The notes under the pieces are model-generated. The model made no database searches. It saw only the letters and a program-made list of their open reading frames with translations, and had not been told where the DNA came from. This document shows positions 51,452 to 61,403 of a DNA stretch of 64,000 bases, piece by piece. A program made the translations under genes and the position numbers. The stretch is from SCTM01 sp965279655 (GTDB lineage Bacteria; Pseudomonadota; Alphaproteobacteria; Rhodospirillales; Rhodospirillaceae). Each line of letters begins with the position of its first letter. Within the stretch, counting starts at the first letter, position 1. Location: the NCBI GenBank assembly GCA_965279655.1, contig OZ257255.1, positions 496,001 through 560,000 on the forward strand, given 5' to 3'.

Positions 51452-53280
51452 CGCAGCGGGAGATCGAGCCCCAATGTGCGCCCTGGGAAGCCGCCGGCTT
51501 CCAAGTAGCGCACGCCCTGGGCTTCTTGAACGATCATGGTAGTGGCGAGATCGCCCGCCGGCGGACCCGCGATCACCTTGCGTGTAAACGGCACATCGGC
51601 GCCGCCTACTAGGGCCTCGGTCAGTACGCGACCGGTCAGTTTGCCGGGATGCTTCATGTTGAGCCCGAGGATCTTGGCGATGGTCATGCTGACATCGGCA
51701 TTGCTCGCCGGCGCCTTGTTGACGTGACCTGCCTTGAAGCTCGGGCCGATGGCCGCCATGAAATTGAATGTGTCGGCACGGCTGAAACTGCCGTGCATGC
51801 CCTGGCCTTGCAGCGTGCCGGAATCGGCGATTTCCACGCCGCAATTCGTGGGTATGGCGCAGCCGGTCGAGAAGCTCTTGAAGTTGAGGACCATGGACGG
51901 CCGGATCGTGTGGGAATCCCCGACGAGGTTGATGGCGCTCAGCGGCAAAGTGCCTGGAATCTTACCCAGGTCGTCGGCGACAAAGATGCCGCTGACATAG
52001 TCCTGTGTGAGCAGGAACTTCACGATGCGCGGTGCGAGTTTCTTGCGGGCTGGAGAAGGCAGATAGAGCAGGTCCGATCCGCCATTTGCCGTCACGACGA
52101 CCTCAGGCTTGTCCGGATTGTTGCCGATGAGCGCATGGCCGCGCTTGGAGAAGCTGCCCACCACGGGACGGATGGGCGAATTGCCCGCGTCCGGGTCGAC
52201 AGCCGGCAGATCAAGCTCGCGCGCGATGTCCATCGCGACGAAACCCTGCGGCAAGGCGTTGGTCAGTTCGCCGCACTTGAGGATCGCCGAGCCGCTGGTC
52301 TTGCTCTCTTTCGACACGGTGGAGAAGCCGTGATCGGCGGAAATGATGATGTCTGTTGTGCTTTCCAGGCCAAGGGCGCGCACCGTATCGCGGATCTTGC
52401 GCAAGGCGTCGTCGGCGTTGCGTACGCCGGCGCGGACGGTCGGTCCGTTGATACCCGGCACCAAGTAGCCGGTGCTGTCGCCATGATTGTGCTGCGTGCC
52501 GTCGGGATCGCGCGACCAGAAGACGAGGAAGAACGGCTTGTTCGCCGCCTTGAAACGCGGAAGCAGAACGTCGGTGGTGACCTTGGCGAACCAATCCTGT
52601 TGCAACAGATTGGCCGCCATCGTGCCCGGCGTTTCGCAGCTCCCGCCAGGCTGGCGACGGGTCGGCGCCCGCGCGGGACGGCCGGTGACTTGTTCGATCG
52701 CCGATTCGATATCGACGGGGAGCGTAATGTGCCGCGCATTGCCATCTTCCATCGGCTCGTTATGGCCGATGGAATCATCGATCACGATGGTCTTGCCGCT
52801 GTCGAAGTCCTCGAGGGACTGCATGGCGACGGGGCCGAGCTTGCCCACGGCGGCAGTCTGGATGCCCGCGCGGCGCGCGGCCGAAATCACCGTCTCCTCC
52901 GACATGAGCCCGCCGTGGTCGTGATAGAGCTCGTTCACGTCGCGCAGGGCGGGATTGAACTCGAAGAACGGCGTGACGCTCTTTCCCCGCGGATCGAGCG
53001 AAAGCGGTTGCGGCGTCAGCATGGTGTTGCCGAATATGCCCGTGTCGCCCACGAGGTGTCCGCTCGCGAAGGCGGAAGCGTTCACCATCGTGAAGGTTGG
53101 GAATACCGAGAACGAATTGGAGAAGTTCACCCCTTTGGCGCGGATGTCGCTCATGGTCGGCGCGTCGATCTCGTCGACGATGCCCCCGCGCAAGCCATCC
53201 GCCACGAAGAGGATGACGTTTCGGTCGGCCGCCTGTGCCGCGCCGCAGGTGAACATCATCAACAAGGCTATCGCGCGCAC
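51448..53280 (-). CDS. Exported type I phosphodiesterase/nucleotide pyrophosphatase-like protein
   Basis: The protein has 610 residues. I chose the GTG at 53280 because GGAGGAG precedes it by about eight bases and because it opens a signal peptide (VRAIALLMMFTCGAAQAA); the upstream ATG at 53322 adds an unlikely extension. VILFVADGLRGG supplies the first metal-binding Asp, FPTFTMVNAS the Thr nucleophile and IISADHGFS the second metal pair. The family hydrolyses phosphodiesters or phosphoesters in the periplasm; alkaline-phosphatase-superfamily sulfatases are alternatives. A cysteine pair in TGCAIPTNCGVE may form a disulfide. Confidence 0.85.
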   Translation of the reverse strand: MRAIALLMMFTCGAAQAADRNVILFVADGLRGGIVDEIDAPTMSDIRAKGVNFSNSFSVFPTFTMVNASAFASGHLVGDTGIFGNTMLTPQPLSLDPRGKSVTPFFEFNPALRDVNELYHDHGGLMSEETVISAARRAGIQTAAVGKLGPVAMQSLEDFDSGKTIVIDDSIGHNEPMEDGNARHITLPVDIESAIEQVTGRPARAPTRRQPGGSCETPGTMAANLLQQDWFAKVTTDVLLPRFKAANKPFFLVFWSRDPDGTQHNHGDSTGYLVPGINGPTVRAGVRNADDALRKIRDTVRALGLESTTDIIISADHGFSTVSKESKTSGSAILKCGELTNALPQGFVAMDIARELDLPAVDPDAGNSPIRPVVGSFSKRGHALIGNNPDKPEVVVTANGGSDLLYLPSPARKKLAPRIVKFLLTQDYVSGIFVADDLGKIPGTLPLSAINLVGDSHTIRPSMVLNFKSFSTGCAIPTNCGVEIADSGTLQGQGMHGSFSRADTFNFMAAIGPSFKAGHVNKAPASNADVSMTIAKILGLNMKHPGKLTGRVLTEALVGGADVPFTRKVIAGPPAGDLATTMIVQEAQGVRYLEAGGFPGRTLGLDLPLR

Positions 53281-53364
53281 GGCGTTCTCCTCCGCTGTTC
53301 CGCCCTGACCAGACCCGCCCAAGAGCGCGACGTCAATGGGTCCGCGCCCGCTATAACAGTATTG

Positions 53365-54000
53365 TCAGCGCTTCTTGAGCTCCGTGAACCGGCTGAGCAG
53401 GGCCTCGAAGCTCCGGTGCAGGGCATCGGCGATCTCCGGACGGCCTTCGAGACGGCTGAGCAGCAGGGCCGCTGCCTCCAAAGTCGAGATCGCGTCCGAG
53501 CGCGCTTCACGGCGCAGCTTGCCGTAGCGCGAAGCCCGCGTTGGTCCAAGGATGATGCGCTGAGTCTTCAGGAGCCACGCATTGCGCCACCACAGCGCCT
53601 TTGCCTGGGCCCAACTGCCGTCGAGAAGAATGATTCCTTCGAGATCCTTCAACCGTTCATCGCTGTCGGGCAGGGCGTTGCCCTTGCGGCTCAAGGCCAC
53701 AATGTCCTTGCCTGGCGCGAGGTCGGCGGCTTTGGCGGAACCGAGATAGAGGCTTCCCCATTTCTTCGGATCAGCTGGGCGGCCCAAAGCTTTGGCGAGG
53801 CTCGGCCATGACAGGCCGACCCGAACAGCCGCATTTCTCAAATGTGTCACGGTGAGCCGGGCGGTCCCTAGGTCCACGTCTTGTTCCTGCGGATGTTGGA
53901 GGATCAGCAGGCCGATGCGGTTGTCGATCGGCGACACCTCCGCGCACTGGCACAGGGCCGGGGGTTTTTGGCAAGTCGGGCACGGGGATAGCTGATTCAT
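53365..54000 (-). CDS. DTW domain protein (tRNA aminocarboxypropyltransferase-like)
   Basis: The protein has 211 residues from the ATG at 54000; a longer frame starts at 54093. The N-terminal CPTCQKPPALCQC is a zinc-knuckle-like pair, followed by LGTARLTVTHL and by LLDGSWAQAKALWWRN. The D-x-x-W in that last motif corresponds to the DTW signature, here DGSW. Relatives (TapT/YfiP) attach aminocarboxypropyl groups to tRNA uridine using SAM. The start choice is uncertain because only a weak AGG precedes either ATG. It diverges from the five-PAS kinase gene. Confidence 0.82.
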   Translation of the reverse strand: MNQLSPCPTCQKPPALCQCAEVSPIDNRIGLLILQHPQEQDVDLGTARLTVTHLRNAAVRVGLSWPSLAKALGRPADPKKWGSLYLGSAKAADLAPGKDIVALSRKGNALPDSDERLKDLEGIILLDGSWAQAKALWWRNAWLLKTQRIILGPTRASRYGKLRREARSDAISTLEAAALLLSRLEGRPEIADALHRSFEALLSRFTELKKR

Positions 54001-54135
54001 GACCTGGGCATAGGTCAACCGGCGCCCAAGCGCAATTGCGGCGGTCTCTACCGGGCGAAACCACTGCTTTTCCCGGGTGAACTCGAGGCCCATCCCGTTA
54101 GACTGGCGGCCGTTTTGGGTCGAAGGCTTTTTTCC

Positions 54136-57100
54136 ATGGACCTTGAGCCGATTGCGGCTTTGGGAATTCTAGCTGCGTGTCTTGGGTTGGCGGCGGTGTT
54201 CCAATGGATCCGCGAACGCCGCAAGCTCGAGCGCGCGTACGCGCGTCTGGCAGCCGAATTCGCCGAGACGGAAGAGGTGGCACTGACCGGCCACTGGGCC
54301 GACGATCCGCGGCGCGGCATGACCCATTGGTCGCCGGGCGTCTATCACATCTTCGGCCTCGATCCGAAAAAGTACCGGCCCACAATGACCGACACTATCG
54401 CGCTCGTCGTCGCGGAGTATCGCGACATCCTTACGCACGAGCTGCGCGCCCTGCAGCAGTCGGGCGGGCACGGTTACCTCGAAGCGCGCATTCACCGCAG
54501 CGACGGTGACATCCGCGACGTCGTGATCACGGCGCGCTGCAAGACCGACTCTCGCGGCAACTATAACGGCATGGCCGGCGTCATCAGCGACGTGACCGAG
54601 CTCAAGGCGGCTGAGCGGGCGATTGCCGATCGCGAAGAGCAGTTGCAGCGGGCGGTCTCCGCGGCGCGCGCCGCCATGTGGGATTGGGACCTGGACACAA
54701 ACGCGGTCTACATCTCCTCGCGCTTCGGCGAGATTGTAGGCCTGCCGACCGATCCTTGGATGCCGAACGGGGATATGCTCGATAGTCTCGTGCACCCGAC
54801 TGATCGCCCCCGCCTGCACGGCGCGCTGCAGGATCATATTAACGGGGGCGTTCCGTTCGAGATTGAGTTCCGGCTGCGTCACACCGACGGCCGCGATATT
54901 TGGGTTCAGAGCCGCGGCCGCGCGGTCGCGTTCCGCAACGGTAAACCGACGCGCATGGTCGGCTCGATGCTGGACGTCAGCCAGCGCCGCGAGATGGACG
55001 CGGCACTGGCGCAAAAGCAGCAAACCTTGGAACTGGCTGTCGCGGCGTCGCAGGCGGGTTATCTTGAATATCGGTACGAAGCCGACATCTGCACCTGGTC
55101 AAATAGGTTGCGCGAGATTTTGGGGGTCACCGCGGACTTCCCGGCGAACAAGGATTACATCTCACAACACGTTTATGTCGACGATCAACCGGACTACCTG
55201 CTTGCGCTGGAAGTTTTCGCGCGCACGGGCGAACCGCTCGATGTGGAGGTGCGGGTTCGCCACACCAAGGGCCACTATGTGTGGCTCCACGTCCGAGCGG
55301 TGTTCCAGGTCGATTCCACCGGCCGCCGCATCAGCAGCATCGGCTTCGTACTCGATGTCTCCAGCCGCCGCGAAGCCCAGCGCGCGCTCGCCGATAGCGA
55401 GCGGAAGTTCCGCAACCTTGTCGAAGGCTCGATCCAGGGCGTGGTGATCCACCACCGTTACCGGCCGGTGTTCTGCAATCCCGCCTATGCGCACTTGTTG
55501 GGATACGACAGCCCGGCCGAAGTCTTGGCGCTCGGCTCACTGAAGCGCCACTTCGCACCGGAGTACCTTGATGTCGCGGACGACCTTTGGGATCAGGCGC
55601 AATCCGGTGAGCTTGACGGCAGGTTCTTCCGGCGACGGATGATCAATCGCGCCGGCAAGGAAATGTGGTGGGACAGCGTCGGTCGCCTCATTCAGTGGGA
55701 AGGTGAGCCGGCATGGCAGACGGCGGTCGTCGACGTGACCGACCAGAAACGCATCGAGGATGCGCTGCGCGCCAGCGAGGAACGCTTCCGCCTGCTGGCG
55801 GACAACGCCACCGACGTGATCACGTTCTACGACGAGAAGGGGAATGTGCAGTACATGTCGCCGTCCGTGTGGCGCCTGACCGGCTATACGGTGGAAGAGA
55901 GTATCGGCCGTTCGCCGTTCGATATTGTCCACCCGGCAGATCAGGCGCAACTCAAGGCTCAGCGGCAGCTCAACAGTCCCGGCGGTCCGCAGGGCGGAAC
56001 CGCGGTCTGGCGACTGCGCCATAAGGATGGTCACTGGGTCTGGATGGAATCGCGCGCCTCCGTGATCGCGCGCGAGGACGGTCACTTCGGCGTTGTCGCC
56101 GCGGCGCGCGACGTGACCGAACGCGTCTTGCGCGAGAAGGAGTTGCAGGCGACGCGCGATCGCCTCCAGGAACAGGCGGATCAGCTTGCGGCGCTGGCGC
56201 GGACCTTGGAGGAGGAGCGGGAACGGGCAGAACGCGCGAACACCGCGAAATCCCAGTTCCTGGCGATGATGAGCCACGAACTGCGCACCCCGATGACTGG
56301 CGTCATCGGCATGGCGGATCTCTTGATGATCAGTGGTCTGTCCGGCGAGCAAGAAGGCCTTACGAAGCTCCTGTTACGGTCGGCACGGGGCCTGCTCGAT
56401 CTGCTCAACGATGTGCTCGATTTCTCCAAGATCGAAGCGAACCAGCTCGAAATCGATTCCATTCCGTTTGCCGTGAGCGAGGTCGTCCGCGAGGTCGGCG
56501 ATCTCTATTCCACGATGTTTGCCGACAAGGGGCTCGCGTTCACCACTGAAATTGCACCCGACATCCGGGATTCCGTGTGCGGCGACCCGAAGCGACTTCG
56601 CCAGGTGCTGGGAAACCTAGTGAACAATTCGGCCAAGTTCACATCGGCTGGCGGGATCTCGATCTCCGTCGGGATGGGGGCCCTAGATGGCGATGAGATG
56701 GAATTGCGCTTCGCGGTCAAAGACACGGGCATTGGCATCGCCGCGGAGGATGCAAGCCGCCTGTTCCGCCCCTTCGTCCAGGCGGACCTGTCGACGTCGC
56801 GCCAATACGGCGGAAGCGGCTTGGGATTGGCGATCTGCAAGCGCCTCGTCGTTGCCATGGGCGGGGATATCACATTGGAAAGCGAGCCCGGGCGCGGTTC
56901 GACTTTCAGATTTACGGTCAAGGTACTGGCGGCGGAAGGCGCGGTTGAACGCAAGGTGACAGCCGCCGTGCCGGCCGCGGCCACGGGGCGCATCCTCGAC
57001 ATCCTGATCGCCGACGACAATGAGACCACACGCTATCTATTGAGCGCGATGTTGGGCCGTCTCGGGCATCGCACGACCGCGATGGAGGATGGCCAGCAGG

Positions 57101-57813
57101 CGCTCGGCGCGGCGGAGACGCATCGCTTCGATATCGTGCTCATGGACATGCAGATGCCGGTCATGGACGGCGCTACGGCGACGCGCGCTATTCGCACGCT
57201 GCCCGGCCCGGCGGGGCAAGTGCCGGTGATAGCACTCACAGCCGATGCGATCGCCGAGCATCATCCAGGCTTTCTGTCTGCGGGTGCGAATGAGGTGGTG
57301 GTGAAGCCGGTTGTCTGGCGCGAGCTTGGCGCAGCCATGGATCGCTTGGTCCCCGGCGCGGGCATTGCCGCGGGGATGGACAAGGGCAGCCATGGCGCCG
57401 AACTTCCTTCGCGCGCGCAAAATGTCGGTGAAGGCCATCTCGTGCTGGACGAAACCGCACTGGACGATCTCGTCGGAACGCTGGGCGTTGCCGCGGTGGC
57501 GAACATGCTCCCGACGTTCGTCAGCAACATGATCGACTATCGCGATCGCATGGCGTCGGCCGTCGCGGAGAGCGATCTAGCGGCTGCCAAGCGCGCCGCG
57601 CATGCGATGAAGGGATTGGCGGCGCAGTTCGGTGCACCGCAGGTGAGCGCGATCGCGAAATCGATCGAGCAGGAGGCGGCTACAGCCGCCGATGTGGCAG
57701 CGCAAATGCCGTCTCTGGTGAGCGCTGTGGCTGCCGCTGCGCAGGCGATCCGCTTGCGCTCTGTCCCCGTCGAGACGGTCGTAGAGCCGGTGTCTCAACG
57801 AATGAAGGCCTAG
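54136..57813 (+). CDS. Large hybrid histidine kinase: five PAS, HisKA, HATPase, REC, HPt
   Basis: The protein has 1225 residues from the ATG at 54136. One N-terminal membrane helix (residues 6-24) and a coiled coil precede five PAS domains at roughly 48-165, 175-290, 300-420, 425-545 and 550-675. The phospho-acceptor is His714 in MMSHELRTPM, with ATPase boxes LGNLVNNSAKFT, VKDTGIGIA and GGSGLGLAIC. The receiver Asp is residue 1004 in VLMDMQMPVMDG, and a C-terminal HPt has His1156 in AAHAMKGLAAQFG. All phosphorelay residues are present, so a complete His-Asp-His chain to an external response regulator is expected. Its stop faces the diguanylate cyclase stop across 15 bases. Confidence 0.92.
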   Translation: MDLEPIAALGILAACLGLAAVFQWIRERRKLERAYARLAAEFAETEEVALTGHWADDPRRGMTHWSPGVYHIFGLDPKKYRPTMTDTIALVVAEYRDILTHELRALQQSGGHGYLEARIHRSDGDIRDVVITARCKTDSRGNYNGMAGVISDVTELKAAERAIADREEQLQRAVSAARAAMWDWDLDTNAVYISSRFGEIVGLPTDPWMPNGDMLDSLVHPTDRPRLHGALQDHINGGVPFEIEFRLRHTDGRDIWVQSRGRAVAFRNGKPTRMVGSMLDVSQRREMDAALAQKQQTLELAVAASQAGYLEYRYEADICTWSNRLREILGVTADFPANKDYISQHVYVDDQPDYLLALEVFARTGEPLDVEVRVRHTKGHYVWLHVRAVFQVDSTGRRISSIGFVLDVSSRREAQRALADSERKFRNLVEGSIQGVVIHHRYRPVFCNPAYAHLLGYDSPAEVLALGSLKRHFAPEYLDVADDLWDQAQSGELDGRFFRRRMINRAGKEMWWDSVGRLIQWEGEPAWQTAVVDVTDQKRIEDALRASEERFRLLADNATDVITFYDEKGNVQYMSPSVWRLTGYTVEESIGRSPFDIVHPADQAQLKAQRQLNSPGGPQGGTAVWRLRHKDGHWVWMESRASVIAREDGHFGVVAAARDVTERVLREKELQATRDRLQEQADQLAALARTLEEERERAERANTAKSQFLAMMSHELRTPMTGVIGMADLLMISGLSGEQEGLTKLLLRSARGLLDLLNDVLDFSKIEANQLEIDSIPFAVSEVVREVGDLYSTMFADKGLAFTTEIAPDIRDSVCGDPKRLRQVLGNLVNNSAKFTSAGGISISVGMGALDGDEMELRFAVKDTGIGIAAEDASRLFRPFVQADLSTSRQYGGSGLGLAICKRLVVAMGGDITLESEPGRGSTFRFTVKVLAAEGAVERKVTAAVPAAATGRILDILIADDNETTRYLLSAMLGRLGHRTTAMEDGQQALGAAETHRFDIVLMDMQMPVMDGATATRAIRTLPGPAGQVPVIALTADAIAEHHPGFLSAGANEVVVKPVVWRELGAAMDRLVPGAGIAAGMDKGSHGAELPSRAQNVGEGHLVLDETALDDLVGTLGVAAVANMLPTFVSNMIDYRDRMASAVAESDLAAAKRAAHAMKGLAAQFGAPQVSAIAKSIEQEAATAADVAAQMPSLVSAVAAAAQAIRLRSVPVETVVEPVSQRMKA

Positions 57814-57828
57814 GCAACGTAAGGCGCG

Positions 57829-58758
57829 TTAGTCGCCTTCGCCCAGCACGGCGCGATTGCGCCCGCCCGCCTTGGCGGCGTAGAGGGCCTTGTCCGCCGC
57901 TTCGACCAGCTCGGACGGCGGGCGATCCACCTTCGGCACCGCGGTGACATATCCCAGGCTCACGGTCACATGCTTCGCGGTGGGTGAGCGTTCGTGTTCC
58001 AAGCCCTGCGCGGCCACATTCTCGCGAATCGCTTCGGCGACCGCCTTGGCGCCGACCGAGGCCGTGTCCGGCAGGATCGCCACGAATTCCTCGCCGCCGT
58101 AGCGCGCCACCATGTCGGCGGGCCGCTGCAGGGCGCCGACGGCGGACTCCGCGATCTTCTTGAGACACGCGTCGCCGCCGCCGTGGCCGTAGGTGTCGTT
58201 GAACAGCTTGAAGTGATCGACGTCGAACAGAATGATCGACAGCGGCTGGCCGACGCGCGCGAGGCGCCGCCACTCGCGGTCCAGGACATCGTCGAAGGTG
58301 CGGCGGTTCGGCAGGCCCGTGAGCCCGTCGAGGCGCGCCATCTGGGTGAGCGCATCGCGGCTATGTTTCAGCTCGACGTGATTGTTCACACGCGCGCGCA
58401 GAATGGCGGGATTGATCGGCTTAGCGATGTAGTCGATGCCGCCCGCCTCCAAGCCGGAGACTTCGTCCTGCGTCGAATTGCGTGAGGTGAGGAAGATGAT
58501 CGGCACTTCCTTGCAGCGAGTATCGGCCTTGAGCTGCTTGCAGACGCTGAATCCGTCTATGTCCGGCAAGCCCACGTCGAGCAGGATCAGGTCGAACGCT
58601 CCGTTCGGCGCCTTTTCGAGCGCTTCCTTGCCGGTGGATACGGCGACCACATCGTAATTGAGCGCGAGCACGGCCGTCAGCAGGGCCTGAATGGCGCTGT
58701 CGTCCTCGACGATCAAGATAGAGGTCCGGCCCCGAAATCGCGGAATAGTGCTGGTCAC
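57829..58758 (-). CDS. REC-GGDEF diguanylate cyclase response regulator
   Basis: The protein has 309 residues from the GTG at 58758, with GGGGGGAG about ten bases upstream; a longer TTG-started frame back to 58800 lacks such a site. The receiver domain has acidic residues EDD at 18-20 and the phospho-acceptor Asp61 in LILLDVGLPDIDG, and Lys113 in YIAKPIN. The GGDEF domain holds DGLTGLPNRR, LFDVDHFK and the active site GGEEF (221-225). RPAD (212-215) is an RxxD inhibitory site at the correct five-residue spacing. It should make cyclic di-GMP on phosphorylation with product feedback control. It is tail-to-tail with the large hybrid kinase. Confidence 0.93.
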   Translation of the reverse strand: MTSTIPRFRGRTSILIVEDDSAIQALLTAVLALNYDVVAVSTGKEALEKAPNGAFDLILLDVGLPDIDGFSVCKQLKADTRCKEVPIIFLTSRNSTQDEVSGLEAGGIDYIAKPINPAILRARVNNHVELKHSRDALTQMARLDGLTGLPNRRTFDDVLDREWRRLARVGQPLSIILFDVDHFKLFNDTYGHGGGDACLKKIAESAVGALQRPADMVARYGGEEFVAILPDTASVGAKAVAEAIRENVAAQGLEHERSPTAKHVTVSLGYVTAVPKVDRPPSELVEAADKALYAAKAGGRNRAVLGEGD

Positions 58759-58898
58759 GCGGTCTCGTTCTCCCCCCGGAGAGGCGGTTTCGGCTCTCAA
58801 GTTATCAAGTTATGAGGACGGGCCTGCGCTGGCAAGTCCGCCTAGAGGGTTGGGCCGGCTCAGCTTGTCAGCCGGGGTCCATAAGGTCATGAAGGGTG

Positions 58899-61403
58899 AT
58901 GACCACTTCGTTGCCCATCGACGCTATTGCAGCACCCCTGTCCGATGCCCTCGGTACGCACGGGAATGCCGTGGTACTGGCGGCCCCCGGCGCGGGTAAA
59001 AGCACGCGAATACCGCTGCTGCTGAAAAACGCACCCTGGCTCCAGGGTTCGATCGTCATGCTGGAACCTCGGCGGCTGGCGGCGCGCGCGGTGGCGGCGC
59101 GAATGGCGACGACCCTGGGCGAACAGGTCGGCGCCACGGTCGGCTACCGCATCCGGCTTGATACCAAGGTGTCCGCGGCCACCCGCATCGAGGTCGTCAC
59201 GGAAGGCATCTTCACCCGACGCCTCCAGGCGGACCCGGAACTCGCCGGTGTCGGTCTTGTGATCTTCGACGAGTTTCACGAACGTAGTCTCGATGCGGAC
59301 TTAGGTCTCGCACTTGTGCTCGACGTGCAGCGTGCACTGCGGCCCGATCTCAAGATCCTGGTCATGTCCGCAACCCTGGACGATCAGGCGGTCGCGACCC
59401 TGCTCGGCAGTGCCGATAAGCCCGCGCCGGTGCTGACAGCGCCGCACCGGCCATTTCCGGTGGAGACGCGATATGCCGCCAAAGCGGTCGGCGATCGGAT
59501 CGATCAAGAGATGGCGAGCGTCATCCGTCGCGCCGTCGCGGAGGAGGAGGGCAGCGTGCTCGCCTTCCTGCCGGGCGAGGCCGAAATTCGCCGCACTCAA
59601 GCCGCGCTCGAAGGTGCGTTGCCCGGGAACGTCGACATTGCTCCCCTCTTCGGCGCCCTGGGCCTTGAGGAGCAGACCCGCGCCATCGCGGTTTCACCCG
59701 CGGGCCGCCGCAAGGTCGTTCTTGCGACCACCATCGCCGAAACCAGCCTCACCATCGAAGGCGTCCGTATCGTCATCGATTGCGGCTTGAAACGTGTTCC
59801 GCGGTTCGATCCACGGCGCGGCATGACTCAACTCACGACGGTGAAGGTCTCTCGTGCCGCCGCCGAACAGCGTCGCGGCCGCGCCGGACGCCTTGAACCC
59901 GGCGTATGCTATCGGCTCTGGACGGAGCCCGAGGATCGCGGACTTGCCGCTTTCGACGCACCCGAGATATTGCAGGCGGACCTTGCAAGCTTGGTCCTTG
60001 ATCTCGCGGCCTGGGGCGTGCGCGACCCTGCCGGCCTCTCCTGGCCGACGCCACCGCCCGCCGGCGCCTTCGGGCAAGCGGTCGATCTCCTGAAGCGTCT
60101 GGGGGCGCTCGAACCATCGGGTGCGCTGACGGCCGAGGGCAAAGCCATGGCGGCGCTGCCGCTGCATCCCCGGTTGGCGCATATGGTGCACCGCGGTGTC
60201 GAACGGGGTGAGGGCGGTACGGCGTGCGATCTTGCCGCCTTGCTGTCGGAGCGGGACGTGCTCACCGGAACGCGCGATCCCGATGCGCGCACGCGCCTCT
60301 CGGTGATTGCCGGCGCGCGCGACGACGTGGGCCAGGGCCAAGTGCACCGCGCCGGTCTCGCACGGGTGCGGGCGTCGGCGCGGCAGATCCGCGATATAGC
60401 GCGGGCCGGACGCGATCCCGCGCAGCCTGAGTCCGCCGGTCGCTTGTTGGCGCTGGCCTATCCCGATCGCGTCGCTCAGCGCCGTGGCGGCGATGGGCGC
60501 TATCGCTTCTCCGGCGGTGGCGGCGGCGTACTGGATCCGACGCAGCCTCTGGCGGCGCAGGAGTATCTCGCGGTCGCGGATGTCGACGGGCAGACCCGCG
60601 AGGCGCGGATCTTCATGGCCGCCCCGCTCACCCGCGCCGATATCGAGGATGTGTTCGACGACCAAATCACAGAGATCGACGAGATCACATGGGATGTGCG
60701 CGACGAGGCCGTGGTAGCGCGACGGCAGAAGCGCTTCGGTACGCTGGTGTTGGAAGAACGGCCCCTGAAGGACGCGGACGCGGCGAAGATCGGCGCTGCG
60801 ATGCTCGACGGCATCCGCGCTCTGGGACTCGCAGCGCTGCCGTGGACGCGCGGAACGACAGCGCTGCGGCATCGCGTGGCCGTATTGCGCTCAGCGTTTC
60901 CGGAGCAGGATTGGCCCGATCTGTCCGATGATGCGCTGTTGGGACGCCTGCACGACTGGCTTGAGCCGATGCTCGACGGCGCGCGCCGCCGCGATCACCT
61001 CGCCCGCATCGATCTCGATGCGGCCCTGCGCACACTTCTGCCGTGGCCCTTGCCGCAGAAACTCGATGAACTCGCGCCGACCCATCTGATGGTTCCCTCG
61101 GGCTCGAGCATCGCCGTGGACTACGAAGGCGACGGCGGGCCGTCCCTGCAGGTGAAGATGCAGGAGATGTTCGGCCAGGCGGAAGCCGTGACCATCGCCG
61201 ACGGGCGGGTGCCCGTGACGCTGCATCTCCTGTCGCCCGCGCAGCGACCCCTCGCGGTGACGCGGGATCTCAAGAGTTTCTGGGCGAATGTCTATCCGCA
61301 GGTGCGCGGTGAAATGCGCAGCCGCTATCCGCGCCACAACTGGCCTGAGAACCCCCTGGAGGCTCAGGCCACGCGCCGCACGCTGCAGCAAAAGAAGCGT
61401 TAG
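58899..61403 (+). CDS. hrpB: ATP-dependent helicase HrpB
   Basis: The protein has 834 residues from the ATG at 58899; a GTG one codon earlier is also in frame. Walker A is AAPGAGKST, motif II is DEFHERS, motif III is VMSATLDD and motif VI is EQRRGRAGRLEPG. The C-terminal half (LEPMLDGARRRDHLARID, FGQAEAVTIADGRVPVTLHL) is typical of HrpB. It is a DExH-box RNA/DNA helicase of unclear cellular target. Its end overlaps the rlmJ end by four bases. Confidence 0.94.
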   Translation: MTTSLPIDAIAAPLSDALGTHGNAVVLAAPGAGKSTRIPLLLKNAPWLQGSIVMLEPRRLAARAVAARMATTLGEQVGATVGYRIRLDTKVSAATRIEVVTEGIFTRRLQADPELAGVGLVIFDEFHERSLDADLGLALVLDVQRALRPDLKILVMSATLDDQAVATLLGSADKPAPVLTAPHRPFPVETRYAAKAVGDRIDQEMASVIRRAVAEEEGSVLAFLPGEAEIRRTQAALEGALPGNVDIAPLFGALGLEEQTRAIAVSPAGRRKVVLATTIAETSLTIEGVRIVIDCGLKRVPRFDPRRGMTQLTTVKVSRAAAEQRRGRAGRLEPGVCYRLWTEPEDRGLAAFDAPEILQADLASLVLDLAAWGVRDPAGLSWPTPPPAGAFGQAVDLLKRLGALEPSGALTAEGKAMAALPLHPRLAHMVHRGVERGEGGTACDLAALLSERDVLTGTRDPDARTRLSVIAGARDDVGQGQVHRAGLARVRASARQIRDIARAGRDPAQPESAGRLLALAYPDRVAQRRGGDGRYRFSGGGGGVLDPTQPLAAQEYLAVADVDGQTREARIFMAAPLTRADIEDVFDDQITEIDEITWDVRDEAVVARRQKRFGTLVLEERPLKDADAAKIGAAMLDGIRALGLAALPWTRGTTALRHRVAVLRSAFPEQDWPDLSDDALLGRLHDWLEPMLDGARRRDHLARIDLDAALRTLLPWPLPQKLDELAPTHLMVPSGSSIAVDYEGDGGPSLQVKMQEMFGQAEAVTIADGRVPVTLHLLSPAQRPLAVTRDLKSFWANVYPQVRGEMRSRYPRHNWPENPLEAQATRRTLQQKKR

